Shown here one piece after another: positions 35,553 through 43,399 of a DNA stretch of 64,000 nucleotides. Under the pieces are notes generated by a model, which saw only the letters and a program-made list of their open reading frames with translations, was not told where the DNA came from and searched no databases. Source of the stretch: Streptomyces aureus (GTDB lineage: Bacteria > Actinomycetota > Actinomycetes > Streptomycetales > Streptomycetaceae); the NCBI RefSeq assembly GCF_000725495.1, contig NZ_JNZD01000005.1, positions 434,001-498,000 of the forward strand, written 5' to 3'. The first letter of the stretch is position 1. Every line of letters starts with the position of its first letter. The position numbers and the translations under genes are program-made.

Positions 35553-35732
35553 GCGGGAGCCCTCCGGGGGTCTCGTCGTGCCTTGACTGCGAGATGCGGC
35601 ATGACGGCGGACGCGGGTCACCCATGACGAAGCACCACTCGGGGTGGGTCACCGGACGTGCCGGGACTCACCGGGAGTGCGGAGCCGCCCGGGACGGAAC
35701 GTCACCGGGGTGCGGGAAAAAAGGGGGGTGTC

Positions 35733-36041
35733 CTACGCGGTCGCCGGGAGGGCGTGTCCGGGCGCCCTGGGGCGTGGCCGTCCACTGGCGTCGGGATCGC
35801 GTTGCGGCAGGAAGGCCGTGCGGCGGTCGCGGTCCCGGATGGCCGTACGGATCCGGGTGGGCGTCACGGCGGGCGCGCAGCGCCCCGCGATCAGGGCGCA
35901 GGCGACGAACGCCGACCCGGCCGCGGCGGTCGCGGCGACCGCGACGGTGGCGGTGAGGCTGCCCGTGTCGAGCAGTGCGACCTCGAGGAGCAGGAGCAGC
36001 AGTACGGCGGCGGGGCGGGCGTCGGCCCAGGTCCGGGTCAT
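35733..36041 (-). CDS. DUF6412-type small membrane protein
   Basis: A 102-residue protein with two hydrophobic segments (AVLLLLLLEVALLDTGSLTATVAVAATAAAG and FVACALIAG region) and a basic tail reading TAIRDRDRRTAFLPQRDPDASG. The tail is the recognised DUF6412 pattern from memory. It precedes the YidC-like gene by 180 bases on the same strand, so the two may function together. ATG 36041 follows GGAGGAG. Function unknown. Confidence 0.65.
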   Translation of the reverse strand: MTRTWADARPAAVLLLLLLEVALLDTGSLTATVAVAATAAAGSAFVACALIAGRCAPAVTPTRIRTAIRDRDRRTAFLPQRDPDASGRPRPRAPGHALPATA

Positions 36042-36055
36042 CGACCGCTCCTCCT

Positions 36056-36146
36056 CTCGTCCGTGGTGCGCGCTCGTCCGTAGTGCGCGCTCGTGCGTGG
36101 AGCGCGCGCGGATGGAACGCACTCGCGCGTGGAGCGCGTCCCTTCG
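36056..36146. repeat. Degenerate repeat of GTCCGTGGTGCGCGCTC units with TATAAC nearby
   Basis: Three to four diverged copies of a 17-base unit upstream of the DUF6412 gene. On the minus strand the region starts with TGTATAACG, a possible -10 box at about 36151-36157. Confidence 0.45.
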
Positions 36147-36269
36147 TTCGTTATACAGGATGGTCCGGCGCGGACCGCCAGGAACCGGACGCGGCGTCCG
36201 CCACACCCCCGGGCCGGCGCCCGGCCCCGCCGGCTCCGCTGCCGGCTCCCCCGCCGGCGCCCGTGACGG

Positions 36270-36887
36270 CTACGCGCCGACCGGCTTGTGCGCGTCCGCG
36301 CCGACGGGCTCGCGCGCCTCCGCACCGGGGGATTTCCGGGGGGCGTCGGGGCCGGCCGGCTTCTGCGGGTCCATGTCGACGGGCTCCAGCAGCCGCCTCG
36401 GCGCGAGCAGGGCCCGGCTGACCGGGTCCGCCGGGTCCAGGTCGAGTCCGGGGCCGGGTGTCATCTCGACGTCCGGGACGGGCACGACCAGGGCGCAGAC
36501 AGGGCATTCGCCGTACGGGCCGAGTTCGGTGCCGCACACGGCGTGCCGGAAGTAGCGCAGCCGGCTCTCGCCGAAGTGCTCGCGGCCCCACAGGCCCAGC
36601 GAGCGCAGGGTGGGCCACAGCGCGATCCCGCGGTCGGTCAGGACGTACTCGTCGCGCGGCGGCGACTCCTGGTAGCGGCGCTTCTCCAGGATCCCCTCGG
36701 CGGTCAGCGCCTGGAGCCGGGCCGCGAGGACGGCACGCGGGATGCCGAGATGCACGAGGAAGTCGTTGTAGCGCCGTACGCCGTAGAGCGCGTCGCGGAT
36801 GACGAGCAGCGTCCAGCGCTCGCCCACGACCTCCAGCGCACGGGCGATCGAGCACTCCTGCGTCGCGTAGTCCTTGCCCAGAGCCAT
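36270..36887 (-). CDS. HxlR-family winged-helix regulator
   Basis: A 205-residue DNA-binding protein. MALGKDYATQECSIARALEVVGERWTLLVIRDALYGVRRYNDFLVHLGIPRAVLAARLQALTAEGILEKRRY is a canonical HxlR domain; YVLTDRGIALWPTLRSLGLWGREHF completes it. A second part has four Cys (HAVCGTELGPYGECPVC), a possible metal site, and the last 45 residues are a low-complexity tail with EPVGADAHKPVGA-type repeats. It is divergent from an MFS exporter gene and probably regulates it. ATG 36887 has TGGGG upstream. Confidence 0.88.
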   Translation of the reverse strand: MALGKDYATQECSIARALEVVGERWTLLVIRDALYGVRRYNDFLVHLGIPRAVLAARLQALTAEGILEKRRYQESPPRDEYVLTDRGIALWPTLRSLGLWGREHFGESRLRYFRHAVCGTELGPYGECPVCALVVPVPDVEMTPGPGLDLDPADPVSRALLAPRRLLEPVDMDPQKPAGPDAPRKSPGAEAREPVGADAHKPVGA

Positions 36888-36919
36888 GACCCCACTGTAG
36901 CCACTTTCCGACACGTTGA

Positions 36920-36979
36920 TTCATTGACCGAACCTAGGTGGTACGGTCTGACTCACAGCCAAGGTTCAATGACCGAACC
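36920..36979. promoter_or_regulatory. Two near-identical 15-base operator-like repeats
   Basis: TTCATTGACCGAACC (36920-36934) and TTCAATGACCGAACC (36965-36979) differ by one base and lie in the gap between hxlR-type and MFS genes. The second is inside GGTTC-N7-GAACC. They are likely binding sites of the HxlR protein. TTGACC in the first copy could be a -35 box for the MFS gene. Confidence 0.6.
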
Positions 36980-37122
36980 GACCAGTCAGGCGGTACCGAC
37001 GGTCCTCCCGGGACCACCCGCCCCGCGGCACGGATCCGCCCCCCAAGGGGCCGACCCGCTCCGCGGCACCGCAGGACAGGACCCATCCGGCAGCAACCGA
37101 CGCAGGGAAGCGAAGGCACGCC

Positions 37123-38550
37123 ATGACCCCGCTCGACCGGCCCGACACCAGGACCCAGCCCGCGCCCCGGCCCGCGGACCCGGCCGGGGCCGTCCAGGCC
37201 GCCCCCGCGGCAGCCGCCCCCCGGGCCACCCCGACCCTCGTCCTCACCAGCGCCGCCACCGCCGTGGCCCTGATGACGTACACGGCCCCGATGGTCACGC
37301 TCCCCGACACCGCGGCCGCGCTGCACACCTCGGTCTCCGCGCAGGCCTGGCTGCTCAACGGCACCCCGCTCGGCCTGGCAGCGCTGCTCCTGGTCGCGGG
37401 CAGCCTCGCGGACGACTACGGCCGCCGCCGGATCTTCCTGGCCGGCACCCTCGCCCTCGGCCTCACCACCGCGCTCGGCGCGCTCGCGGGCTCCACCTGG
37501 CTGTTCACCCTGGCCCGGGTGGCACAGGGAGCGGCGAGCGCCGCGATCCTCGCGAGCAGCCTCGGGCTGATCGTGCACGCCTTCCCGACCCCGCGCGGAC
37601 GGCTGCGCGCGACGGGGGTGTGGGGCGCGTTCGTCAGCGGCGGGATCGCGGCGGGGCCGCTCCTCGCGGGCGCCATCGCGGGCTGGAACTGGCGGATGGC
37701 GTACGCCGTCCTGGGCGCCGCCGCCCTGGCCGTCGCCCTCCTCGGGACCCGCGCCCTGACCGAGTCCCGCGCACCGCGCGGCGGCCGGCCCGACTTCGCG
37801 GGAGCGCTCACCTTCGGTCTCGCGCTGGTGTCGCTCGTGGCCGCGCTGACGCTGGGCCGCGACGGCTGGCTGCGCGCCCCGGTCGGCCTGCTGCTGGCCG
37901 CGTTCCTCGTCCTGATGGCCGCGTTCGTCGCCGTCGAGCGCCGCAGCGCGACGCCCATGATCGACCTCGGTCTCCTCCGGCACCGCCGCTTCCTCGCCTC
38001 GTCGGCGGGCGGGCTCTTCACGGGCCTCGCGGTGATCGGGCTGTTCAGCTTCCTGCCGGCCCTGCTCCAGCTCACGCTCGGCATGTCCGCGATGGACACC
38101 GCGTGGCTGTTCCTGCTGTGGTCCGGGCTCTCCTTCACCGTCGCCCTCCAGGCCCGCCGCCTGGCCGGCCGGGTCCCGCACCGCCGGCAACTCGCCCTCG
38201 GCTTCGCGCTGCACGCGGCGGGCGTCCTGACGATGCTCGGCGCGATCGGCTCCGGCTCCTGGCTCCGCCTGCTCCCGGGCTTCGTGCTCTCCGGGGTGGG
38301 CAGCGGCCTGCTGAACGCCGCGCTGCCGCTGCTGGCCGTCGAGTCCGTGCCCGCGACCCGTACGGCGATGGGCTCGGGCGCCCAGCAGACCTTCCGCTAC
38401 ATCGGTTCGTGCGCCGGGGTCGCGCTCACGATCGCGCTGGTGACCACGACCGGAGGACCGGCGCACGGCGCGAACGTGGCGATCGTGGTCTCGGCGGTGC
38501 TGGCCGCTCTGGGCGCGGCGAGCGTGCTGGCTCTGCGGGAACGGGCCTGA
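37123..38550 (+). CDS. MFS exporter, DHA2-type (EmrB/QacA-like)
   Basis: A 475-residue transporter with about 12-14 membrane segments. The first half has SVSAQAWLLNGTPLGLAALLLVAGSLADDYGRRRIFLAG (motif A) and FTLARVAQGAASAAILASSLGLI, then GVWGAFVSGGIAAGPLLAGAIAGWNWRMAYAVLG, typical of drug:H+ antiporters. The last 100 residues end with GSGAQQTFRYIGSCAGVALTIALVT. It probably expels a toxic compound; regulated by the HxlR protein opposite. The 160-base leader carries no other gene. ATG is preceded by GGGAAG. Confidence 0.85.
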   Translation: MTPLDRPDTRTQPAPRPADPAGAVQAAPAAAAPRATPTLVLTSAATAVALMTYTAPMVTLPDTAAALHTSVSAQAWLLNGTPLGLAALLLVAGSLADDYGRRRIFLAGTLALGLTTALGALAGSTWLFTLARVAQGAASAAILASSLGLIVHAFPTPRGRLRATGVWGAFVSGGIAAGPLLAGAIAGWNWRMAYAVLGAAALAVALLGTRALTESRAPRGGRPDFAGALTFGLALVSLVAALTLGRDGWLRAPVGLLLAAFLVLMAAFVAVERRSATPMIDLGLLRHRRFLASSAGGLFTGLAVIGLFSFLPALLQLTLGMSAMDTAWLFLLWSGLSFTVALQARRLAGRVPHRRQLALGFALHAAGVLTMLGAIGSGSWLRLLPGFVLSGVGSGLLNAALPLLAVESVPATRTAMGSGAQQTFRYIGSCAGVALTIALVTTTGGPAHGANVAIVVSAVLAALGAASVLALRERA

Positions 38551-38629
38551 GCCGCCGCGGCGCGGGACCGGACCTGAGCCTCCGTGGCGCGGGACCGGAC
38601 CTGAGCCTCCGCGGCGCGGGACCGGACCT
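38549..38629. repeat. Three tandem 27-base repeats
   Basis: GAGCCxCCGxGGCGCGGGACCGGACCT occurs three times in succession, starting on the last two bases of the MFS stop codon. Two further diverged 22-base units lie at about 38670-38720. Confidence 0.8.
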
Positions 38630-38710
38630 GACACCCTCGGCACTCCACGGCCCGCGTCGGCGGGTCCCGGGAACCGGCGCCCGTCAGCGAGGCCCGGAAC
38701 CCGGCGTCCG

Positions 38711-39547
38711 TCAGCGGGGCCGCATGGAGGTGAGCGTCCCCCACACCGCCATGCGGTACCGGGAGGTGTACTCGGGGGTGCAGGTGGTCAGCGTGATGTA
38801 GTACCCGGGCCGGCTGTACCCGTACGACGGCCGGACGGTGCTGCGCGGCACCGGGCGGATCACCCCGACGTCCCGCGAGGAGGTCTGCGGAAGCGTCCGG
38901 TCGACGGTGTACGTGTACACCGCCTCCTTCGTCTCGACGGTGATCGTGTCGCCGCGCCGGAGCCTCGGGAGGTACCGGAACGGCTCTCCGTGCGTGTTCC
39001 GGTGCCCGGCGAGCGCGAAGTTCCCGGCCTGGCCGGGCTGCTGGGTCCCCTTGTAGTGGCCGACGTAGCCCTTGTTGAGGACGTCCGCCTTGCTCACCCC
39101 CTCCGCGACCGGGACCCGCAGGGACAGCCGCGGGATGGACAGGACGGCGTAGGCCTGGGACCAGCGGGGCCGCGTCCGACCGCTGCCGCCCCCACCCCCA
39201 CTCCCGTTCCCGTTCCCGTTCCCGGACGAGTCGCTCCGCCCCGCGGTGCCATGGCCGCCGCCCCCTGCCGTCGCGCCGACACCGGATCCCGCGCCACCGC
39301 CGCTCCCGGCGCTCCCGGCACTCCCGGTGGCCGGGGTCCCCGACCTCCCCCACTCCCGCTCCAGCGCCTGCACCTTGCGCTCGGCGCCGTGCCGCGCCTG
39401 CCGGTTGGTCCACCACAGCTGGTGCGCGACGAGGAGGAGGAGCACCACTCCGACGGTCACGAGGACCTCGGCACCGCTCCACAGGGCTCGCCGGTACGCG
39501 GCCCGCCGTCGCCGCGTGCCGTGGTGCACGACTCCCGGAGCCCGCAT
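38711..39547 (-). CDS. Class E sortase
   Basis: A 278-residue membrane-anchored transpeptidase. One membrane segment near the N terminus (VLVTVGVVLLLLVAHQLWWTN) is followed by a helical and then Gly/Ser/Asn-rich linker of about 70 residues and the sortase barrel. Catalytic His is in NFALAGHRNTHGEPFRYLPRLRRGD, Cys in YYITLTTCTPEYTSRYRM (TLTTCTP) and Arg follows. This is the class E type, which anchors LAxTG proteins such as the one at 29377. ATG 39547 has GGAAGGGG upstream. Confidence 0.88.
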   Translation of the reverse strand: MRAPGVVHHGTRRRRAAYRRALWSGAEVLVTVGVVLLLLVAHQLWWTNRQARHGAERKVQALEREWGRSGTPATGSAGSAGSGGGAGSGVGATAGGGGHGTAGRSDSSGNGNGNGSGGGGGSGRTRPRWSQAYAVLSIPRLSLRVPVAEGVSKADVLNKGYVGHYKGTQQPGQAGNFALAGHRNTHGEPFRYLPRLRRGDTITVETKEAVYTYTVDRTLPQTSSRDVGVIRPVPRSTVRPSYGYSRPGYYITLTTCTPEYTSRYRMAVWGTLTSMRPR

Positions 39548-39643
39548 CCGTACGCCCCTTCCGCCGGGCGCACGATAGGCGCCGCACCGCCAACTCACCA
39601 GCCCCGCGCGGCTCCTGTCCGCGCGACCGGGCTTCTCCTGTCC

Positions 39644-39725
39644 GCACGATCGGCCCCCTCCCGCACGCACGATCGGGCCCCTCCCGCCCGCACGATCGGG
39701 CCCCTCCCGCCCGCACGATCGGGCC
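39644..39725. repeat. Tandem 23-base repeat
   Basis: GCACGATCGGGCCCCTCCCG plus three bases is repeated at 39667 and 39690 and in part at 39713, with a diverged first copy at 39644. It lies between divergent genes, in the upstream region of the class E sortase gene. The remaining 230 bases up to the GH30 start show no gene. Confidence 0.75.
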
Positions 39726-39958
39726 GGACCGCATCCCGTGCCCCTCCCGGCAGGACTTCCTCCACCGGTTCGGGAAAGGGCTGTCACAACCCTCGACAAC
39801 CTCAGCCGCCACACCCGATGCTTCCTGTTGGCACCACCGGGACGGGCACGCGCCGGCGGGAAGCGCCCCGGCGTCCGGGTTCGAAGTCGAGTCGACAGTG
39901 AAGGCCAACTCCACCGCATATTGCGCGAGTTGAGCCGAGACGGACGGAGAGGTCAGCC

Positions 39959-41434
39959 ATGATGCGACGCAGAACGCTTCTGGCCGCCGCGGGCGGCACG
40001 ATCCTCGGCGGCGCCCTGGCGACGGGCACGGCCCGCGCCGACGCGACGATCGCGGTCAACCCGGCGTCGACGTACGGGACATGGGAGGGCTGGGGCACCT
40101 CGCTCGCCTGGTGGGCCAACGTCTTCGGCGCCCGTGACGACTTCGCCGACCTGTTCTTCACCACCAGGTCGACGACGTACAACGGCACCTCGCTCCCCGG
40201 TCTGGGGCTGTCGATCGCCCGCTACAACCTGGGCGCGTGCAGCTGGAACAGCGTGGGCGGCGAGACCATGAGCGCTTCCGCGAACATCCCCGCCTTCAAG
40301 CAGATCGAGGGCTACTGGCAGGACTGGAACAACGAGGACCCGACGTCCTCGGCCTTCAAGTGGACGGCGGACGCCACCCAGCGGGCCGCCCTGACCAGGG
40401 CGACCGCGCGCGGCGCGACGAGCGAGCTCTTCGCCAACTCCCCCATGTGGTGGATGTGTCTGAACCACAACCCGTCGGGCGCGTCCGGCGGGGGCAACAA
40501 CCTCCAGTCCTGGAACTACCGCCAGCACGCCTCCCACCTCGCGGCCGTCGCCCTCTACGCGAGGACGAACTGGGGCGTGAACTTCGCCACCGTGGAGGCG
40601 TTCAACGAGCCCTCCTCCAGCTGGTGGACGTCGACCGGCACCCAGGAGGGCTGCCACATGGACGCCTCCGTCCAGTCGGCCGTCCTCCCCTACCTGCGCA
40701 GCGAGCTGGACAAGCGGGGGCTGACGGGCACGAGGATCTCCGCGTCCGACGAGACGAGCTACGACCTGGCCCGCACGACCTGGGGTTCCTTCAGCTCGAC
40801 GACCAAGGGCCTCGTCAACCGGGTCAACGTGCACGGCTACCAGGGTTCGGGCGGGCGCCGGGACCTCCTCTACACGGACGCCGTGAAGACCTCCGGCAAG
40901 GCGCTGTGGAACTCCGAGTACGGCGACGGGGACGGCACCGGCCTCACCCTGGCGAGCAACCTCCTCCTCGACTTCCGCTGGCTGCACCCGACCGCCTGGG
41001 TCTACTGGCAGGTGATGGACCCCACGGCGGGCTGGGGCATGATCAAGTACGACGCGGGCACGCTGACGGCCGGCGCGGTCGAGACGAAGCTCTATGTGAT
41101 GGCCCAGTTCAGCCGTCACATCCGCCCGGGGATGACGATCGTGGACACCGGCGTGGACTACGCGGTGGCGGCGTACGACGCGAGCGCCCGGCGCCTGGCG
41201 ATCGTCGCGGCCAACAAGGCCACGTCCGCCCAGACCCTGACCTTCGACCTGTCCCGCTTCACCACGGTCTCCGGCGGCACGAGGGGCCTCGTCCCCCGCT
41301 GGAACACCCAGCCCTCCGGCGGCGGCGACCTCTACACCTCCTACGCGGACACCTACCTGAACGGCAAGTCCCTGGCGGTGCCGTTCGCGGCGGGGGCGGT
41401 GCAGACGATGCAGGTGGACGGGGTCGTGGTGTGA
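39959..41434 (+). CDS. Secreted GH30 glycoside hydrolase (endo-beta-1,6-galactanase-like)
   Basis: A 491-residue exported enzyme. The N terminus MMRRRTLLAAAGGTILGGALATGTARA is a Tat-type signal. The TIM-barrel domain begins GTWEGWGTSLAWWANVFG; the acid/base Glu is in VNFATVEAFNEPSSSWW and the nucleophile Glu in KALWNSEYGDGDG, spacing as in GH30. LASNLLLDFRWLHPTAWVYWQ and a C-terminal beta-sandwich (AGAVQTMQVDGVVV) complete it. The wording suggests the galactanase branch, acting on beta-1,6-galactan side chains of plant arabinogalactans. The ATG has GGAGAGG upstream. Confidence 0.88.
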   Translation: MMRRRTLLAAAGGTILGGALATGTARADATIAVNPASTYGTWEGWGTSLAWWANVFGARDDFADLFFTTRSTTYNGTSLPGLGLSIARYNLGACSWNSVGGETMSASANIPAFKQIEGYWQDWNNEDPTSSAFKWTADATQRAALTRATARGATSELFANSPMWWMCLNHNPSGASGGGNNLQSWNYRQHASHLAAVALYARTNWGVNFATVEAFNEPSSSWWTSTGTQEGCHMDASVQSAVLPYLRSELDKRGLTGTRISASDETSYDLARTTWGSFSSTTKGLVNRVNVHGYQGSGGRRDLLYTDAVKTSGKALWNSEYGDGDGTGLTLASNLLLDFRWLHPTAWVYWQVMDPTAGWGMIKYDAGTLTAGAVETKLYVMAQFSRHIRPGMTIVDTGVDYAVAAYDASARRLAIVAANKATSAQTLTFDLSRFTTVSGGTRGLVPRWNTQPSGGGDLYTSYADTYLNGKSLAVPFAAGAVQTMQVDGVVV

Positions 41435-41534
41435 GGCGGGCGCCGGGGCCCGCGGGAGGGTCTCTGGGGCACTCCCATGTCTCTGGCCAGCAGGTCTCTC
41501 TCTTTGGCGGCCCGGCGGCAGTACGGTGTCCCCC

Positions 41535-42545
41535 ATGCGCCCCGACACGCCTGCCGAGAACGTCGACCACACCGCCGAAGCGGCCCGCCTGGAGCGGACC
41601 GCCGGACTGTACCCGGAGGACGCCGAGCACCTGCTCCTGCAGGCCGCGGCCCACCTCGAACTGGCCGGCGACCGCCCCGGCGCCACCACCCTCTACGACC
41701 GCCTGCTCGCCTCGGACGCCCCTCTGGAGAAGCCGTACCTCGTCCGCGCCCTCAAGGCGTCGAACCTGTGGGAGTACGACCACGAGGCCGAGGCCCGCGC
41801 GATCATCGACGGCGTCCGGGCCGCGGCCCCGCGCGACGCGGCCCCCTGGGTGATCGTGGCGGAGGCCCTGGAGTCGCACGACGAGCTGGAGGCGGCCCAG
41901 GACACCTTCACCGAGGGAACGACCCTGCTCCTGACGGACGTACCTGAGCCGCCCTACTCCACGCTGCCCCTGCTGTTCGGCCGTCACCGGGTGCGCCGCA
42001 TGCTGGGCGCGGAGCACGACGAGTGGGACGCGCTGGCCGACACCCTGCACTCGTCGCCGATCTCCCTGGACGAGCTCCACGACCCGAAGCGGGTCTGGTC
42101 CCTCGGCTCGGACAACCCGGCGGAGCTCCAGGCCGAGATCACCCGCCTCCAGGCGGAACTGGGCGCCTACCGCGAGGCCCTGTCCCGCCCGTTCCCGGTG
42201 GCGGTCCTGCACTGGTCGGCCCCCGAACTGACGGAACTGACCACGGCGTACCCGGACCTCACGACCGAGTACCCCTCGCACGACGAGCACCTGGCGACGA
42301 TAGAGGCCTCCCTGCGCGAGCTGGCCGGCTCCGGCACCCCGAACCTCGGCATCGTCACGGCCACGGTCCCCTCCTACGAGGCCTTCGCCGCCTCGGAGGC
42401 ATCCTCCCCCGCGGACACGACCCTGCTCCCCCAGTACGCGACGACCCTGGCGGCCCGAGGCCTGGCAGTGGCGTGGCCGCCGCAGCGGGGGGCGGGGTGC
42501 TGGTGCACCTCCGGAACGGCTTATGAGGAGTGCCACGGGTCGTAG
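41535..42545 (+). CDS. SEC-C motif protein with TPR-like repeats
   Basis: A 336-residue soluble protein. The N-terminal half has helical repeats (AARLERTAGLYPEDAEHLLLQAAAHLELAGDRPGATTLYDRLLA) of the TPR type. A long domain without known motif follows, and the last 25 residues hold the SEC-C zinc motif (GAGCWCTSGTAYEECHGS: CxCx8CH). SEC-C binds zinc and helps contact ribosomes or SecB-like partners; here it may bind partner proteins. ATG 41535 has no ribosome site, but TACGGT lies seven bases upstream, as expected for a leaderless message. Confidence 0.72.
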   Translation: MRPDTPAENVDHTAEAARLERTAGLYPEDAEHLLLQAAAHLELAGDRPGATTLYDRLLASDAPLEKPYLVRALKASNLWEYDHEAEARAIIDGVRAAAPRDAAPWVIVAEALESHDELEAAQDTFTEGTTLLLTDVPEPPYSTLPLLFGRHRVRRMLGAEHDEWDALADTLHSSPISLDELHDPKRVWSLGSDNPAELQAEITRLQAELGAYREALSRPFPVAVLHWSAPELTELTTAYPDLTTEYPSHDEHLATIEASLRELAGSGTPNLGIVTATVPSYEAFAASEASSPADTTLLPQYATTLAARGLAVAWPPQRGAGCWCTSGTAYEECHGS

Positions 42546-42701
42546 ACCCCTGAGCCCGGCTCGGAATGCAGGCGGTCACGGCGGCCGGCAACGGAGCCGG
42601 GGACTGCCGGCGTGCACACCCGGGCGCCGCGCTCGGCGCCCGGGAACCCACGTCCCGGAGACACACCGGACGTGGCGCCGAGGCGCCGGCACAATACCCC
42701 T

Positions 42702-43217
42702 GTGGCCAATGCTGTTCCCTCCTCTCCCGCGGTGTCCGCTCGCATGAGCCGTCAGGGTTCCCGCGACACCGCACCGGAAATCGCGGTTCGTCGCCTCCTG
42801 CACTCCTCCGGACTGCGTTACCGGGTGAACGTTCCCGTGCCGGGCATGCCACGCCGCACGATCGACATCGTGTTCGGCAAAGCCAAGATCGCCGTCTTCA
42901 TGGACGGCTGCTTCTGGCACGGCTGTCCCGAGCACGCGACCCAGCCCAAGGCCAATGCCGAGTGGTGGCGCACCAAGCTCGGCAAGAACATGACACGCGA
43001 TCGGGAAACGACCGATCACCTGCTCGCCATGGGATGGACCGTCCTGAGGTTCTGGGAACACGAGTCGAGCAGTGAGGTCGCCAGCACGATCCAGGCCTCA
43101 CTCGCCGCCCGACAGCCGCCTGCGCGCACGCACCGGCACCCGGAGTCGCGCACACCACCGACAATCAAGAGCAAAAGGGTTCCGAACGGATCAGAAACCC
43201 CTCCACAGGGGCACTGA
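42702..43217 (+). CDS. vsr: Very short patch repair endonuclease Vsr
   Basis: A 171-residue endonuclease that nicks DNA 5' of a T in T:G mismatches arising from 5-methylcytosine deamination. The pattern is strong: MSRQGSRDTAPEIAVRRLLHSSGLRYRVNVPVPGMPRRTIDIVFGKAKIAVFMDGCFWHGCPEHATQPKANAEWWRTKLGKN and GWTVLRFWEHE, with the catalytic Asp in TIDIVF and Zn ligands in DGCFWHGCPEH. It is the first gene of the defence island, and the two cytosine methyltransferases downstream would create its substrates. Start is uncertain: GTG 42702 or ATG 42744; neither has a good ribosome site. The last 45 residues are polar and divergent. Confidence 0.88.
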   Translation: MANAVPSSPAVSARMSRQGSRDTAPEIAVRRLLHSSGLRYRVNVPVPGMPRRTIDIVFGKAKIAVFMDGCFWHGCPEHATQPKANAEWWRTKLGKNMTRDRETTDHLLAMGWTVLRFWEHESSSEVASTIQASLAARQPPARTHRHPESRTPPTIKSKRVPNGSETPPQGH

Positions 43218-43253
43218 ACGTTGAAGCTCGGCAGATGAGACCTCCCTTTCCGC

Positions 43254-43284
43254 TTATCAATGCCCACCACACGCAATAGTGTGG
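43254..43284 (+). promoter_or_regulatory. Promoter with inverted-repeat operator upstream of the Z1 gene
   Basis: TTATCA (43254) and TAGTGT (43277) are 17 bases apart. CCACAC-N6-GTGTGG (43267-43284) overlaps the -10 box, a natural place for a repressor. The region is notably AT-richer than its surroundings. A leader of about 110 bases would precede the GTG at 43400. Confidence 0.45.
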
Positions 43285-43399
43285 AGAAGTTGTGTGGGGC
43301 ACGCCCACTCGCCACTCAGGGCCGCACCCCCACGCGCGGCCGCAGGTGGTGGCCGTGGTGCGGCTCGAGGGAACGAGAGTGGGGGAACGGTCGATACCT

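Noticed and set aside
36288..38801. Long plus-strand open frame across the HxlR and MFS genes
   Set aside because: It has no recognisable domain and runs through two genes with full motif sets in other frames.
39644..39725. 23-base tandem repeat considered as an origin or iteron set
   Set aside because: No replication gene nearby and no DnaA boxes; units directly abut, as in simple slippage.
39953..41689. Minus-strand open frame opposite the GH30 gene
   Set aside because: Composition is that of a GC-rich shadow; the GH30 catalytic residues and signal peptide are on the plus strand.
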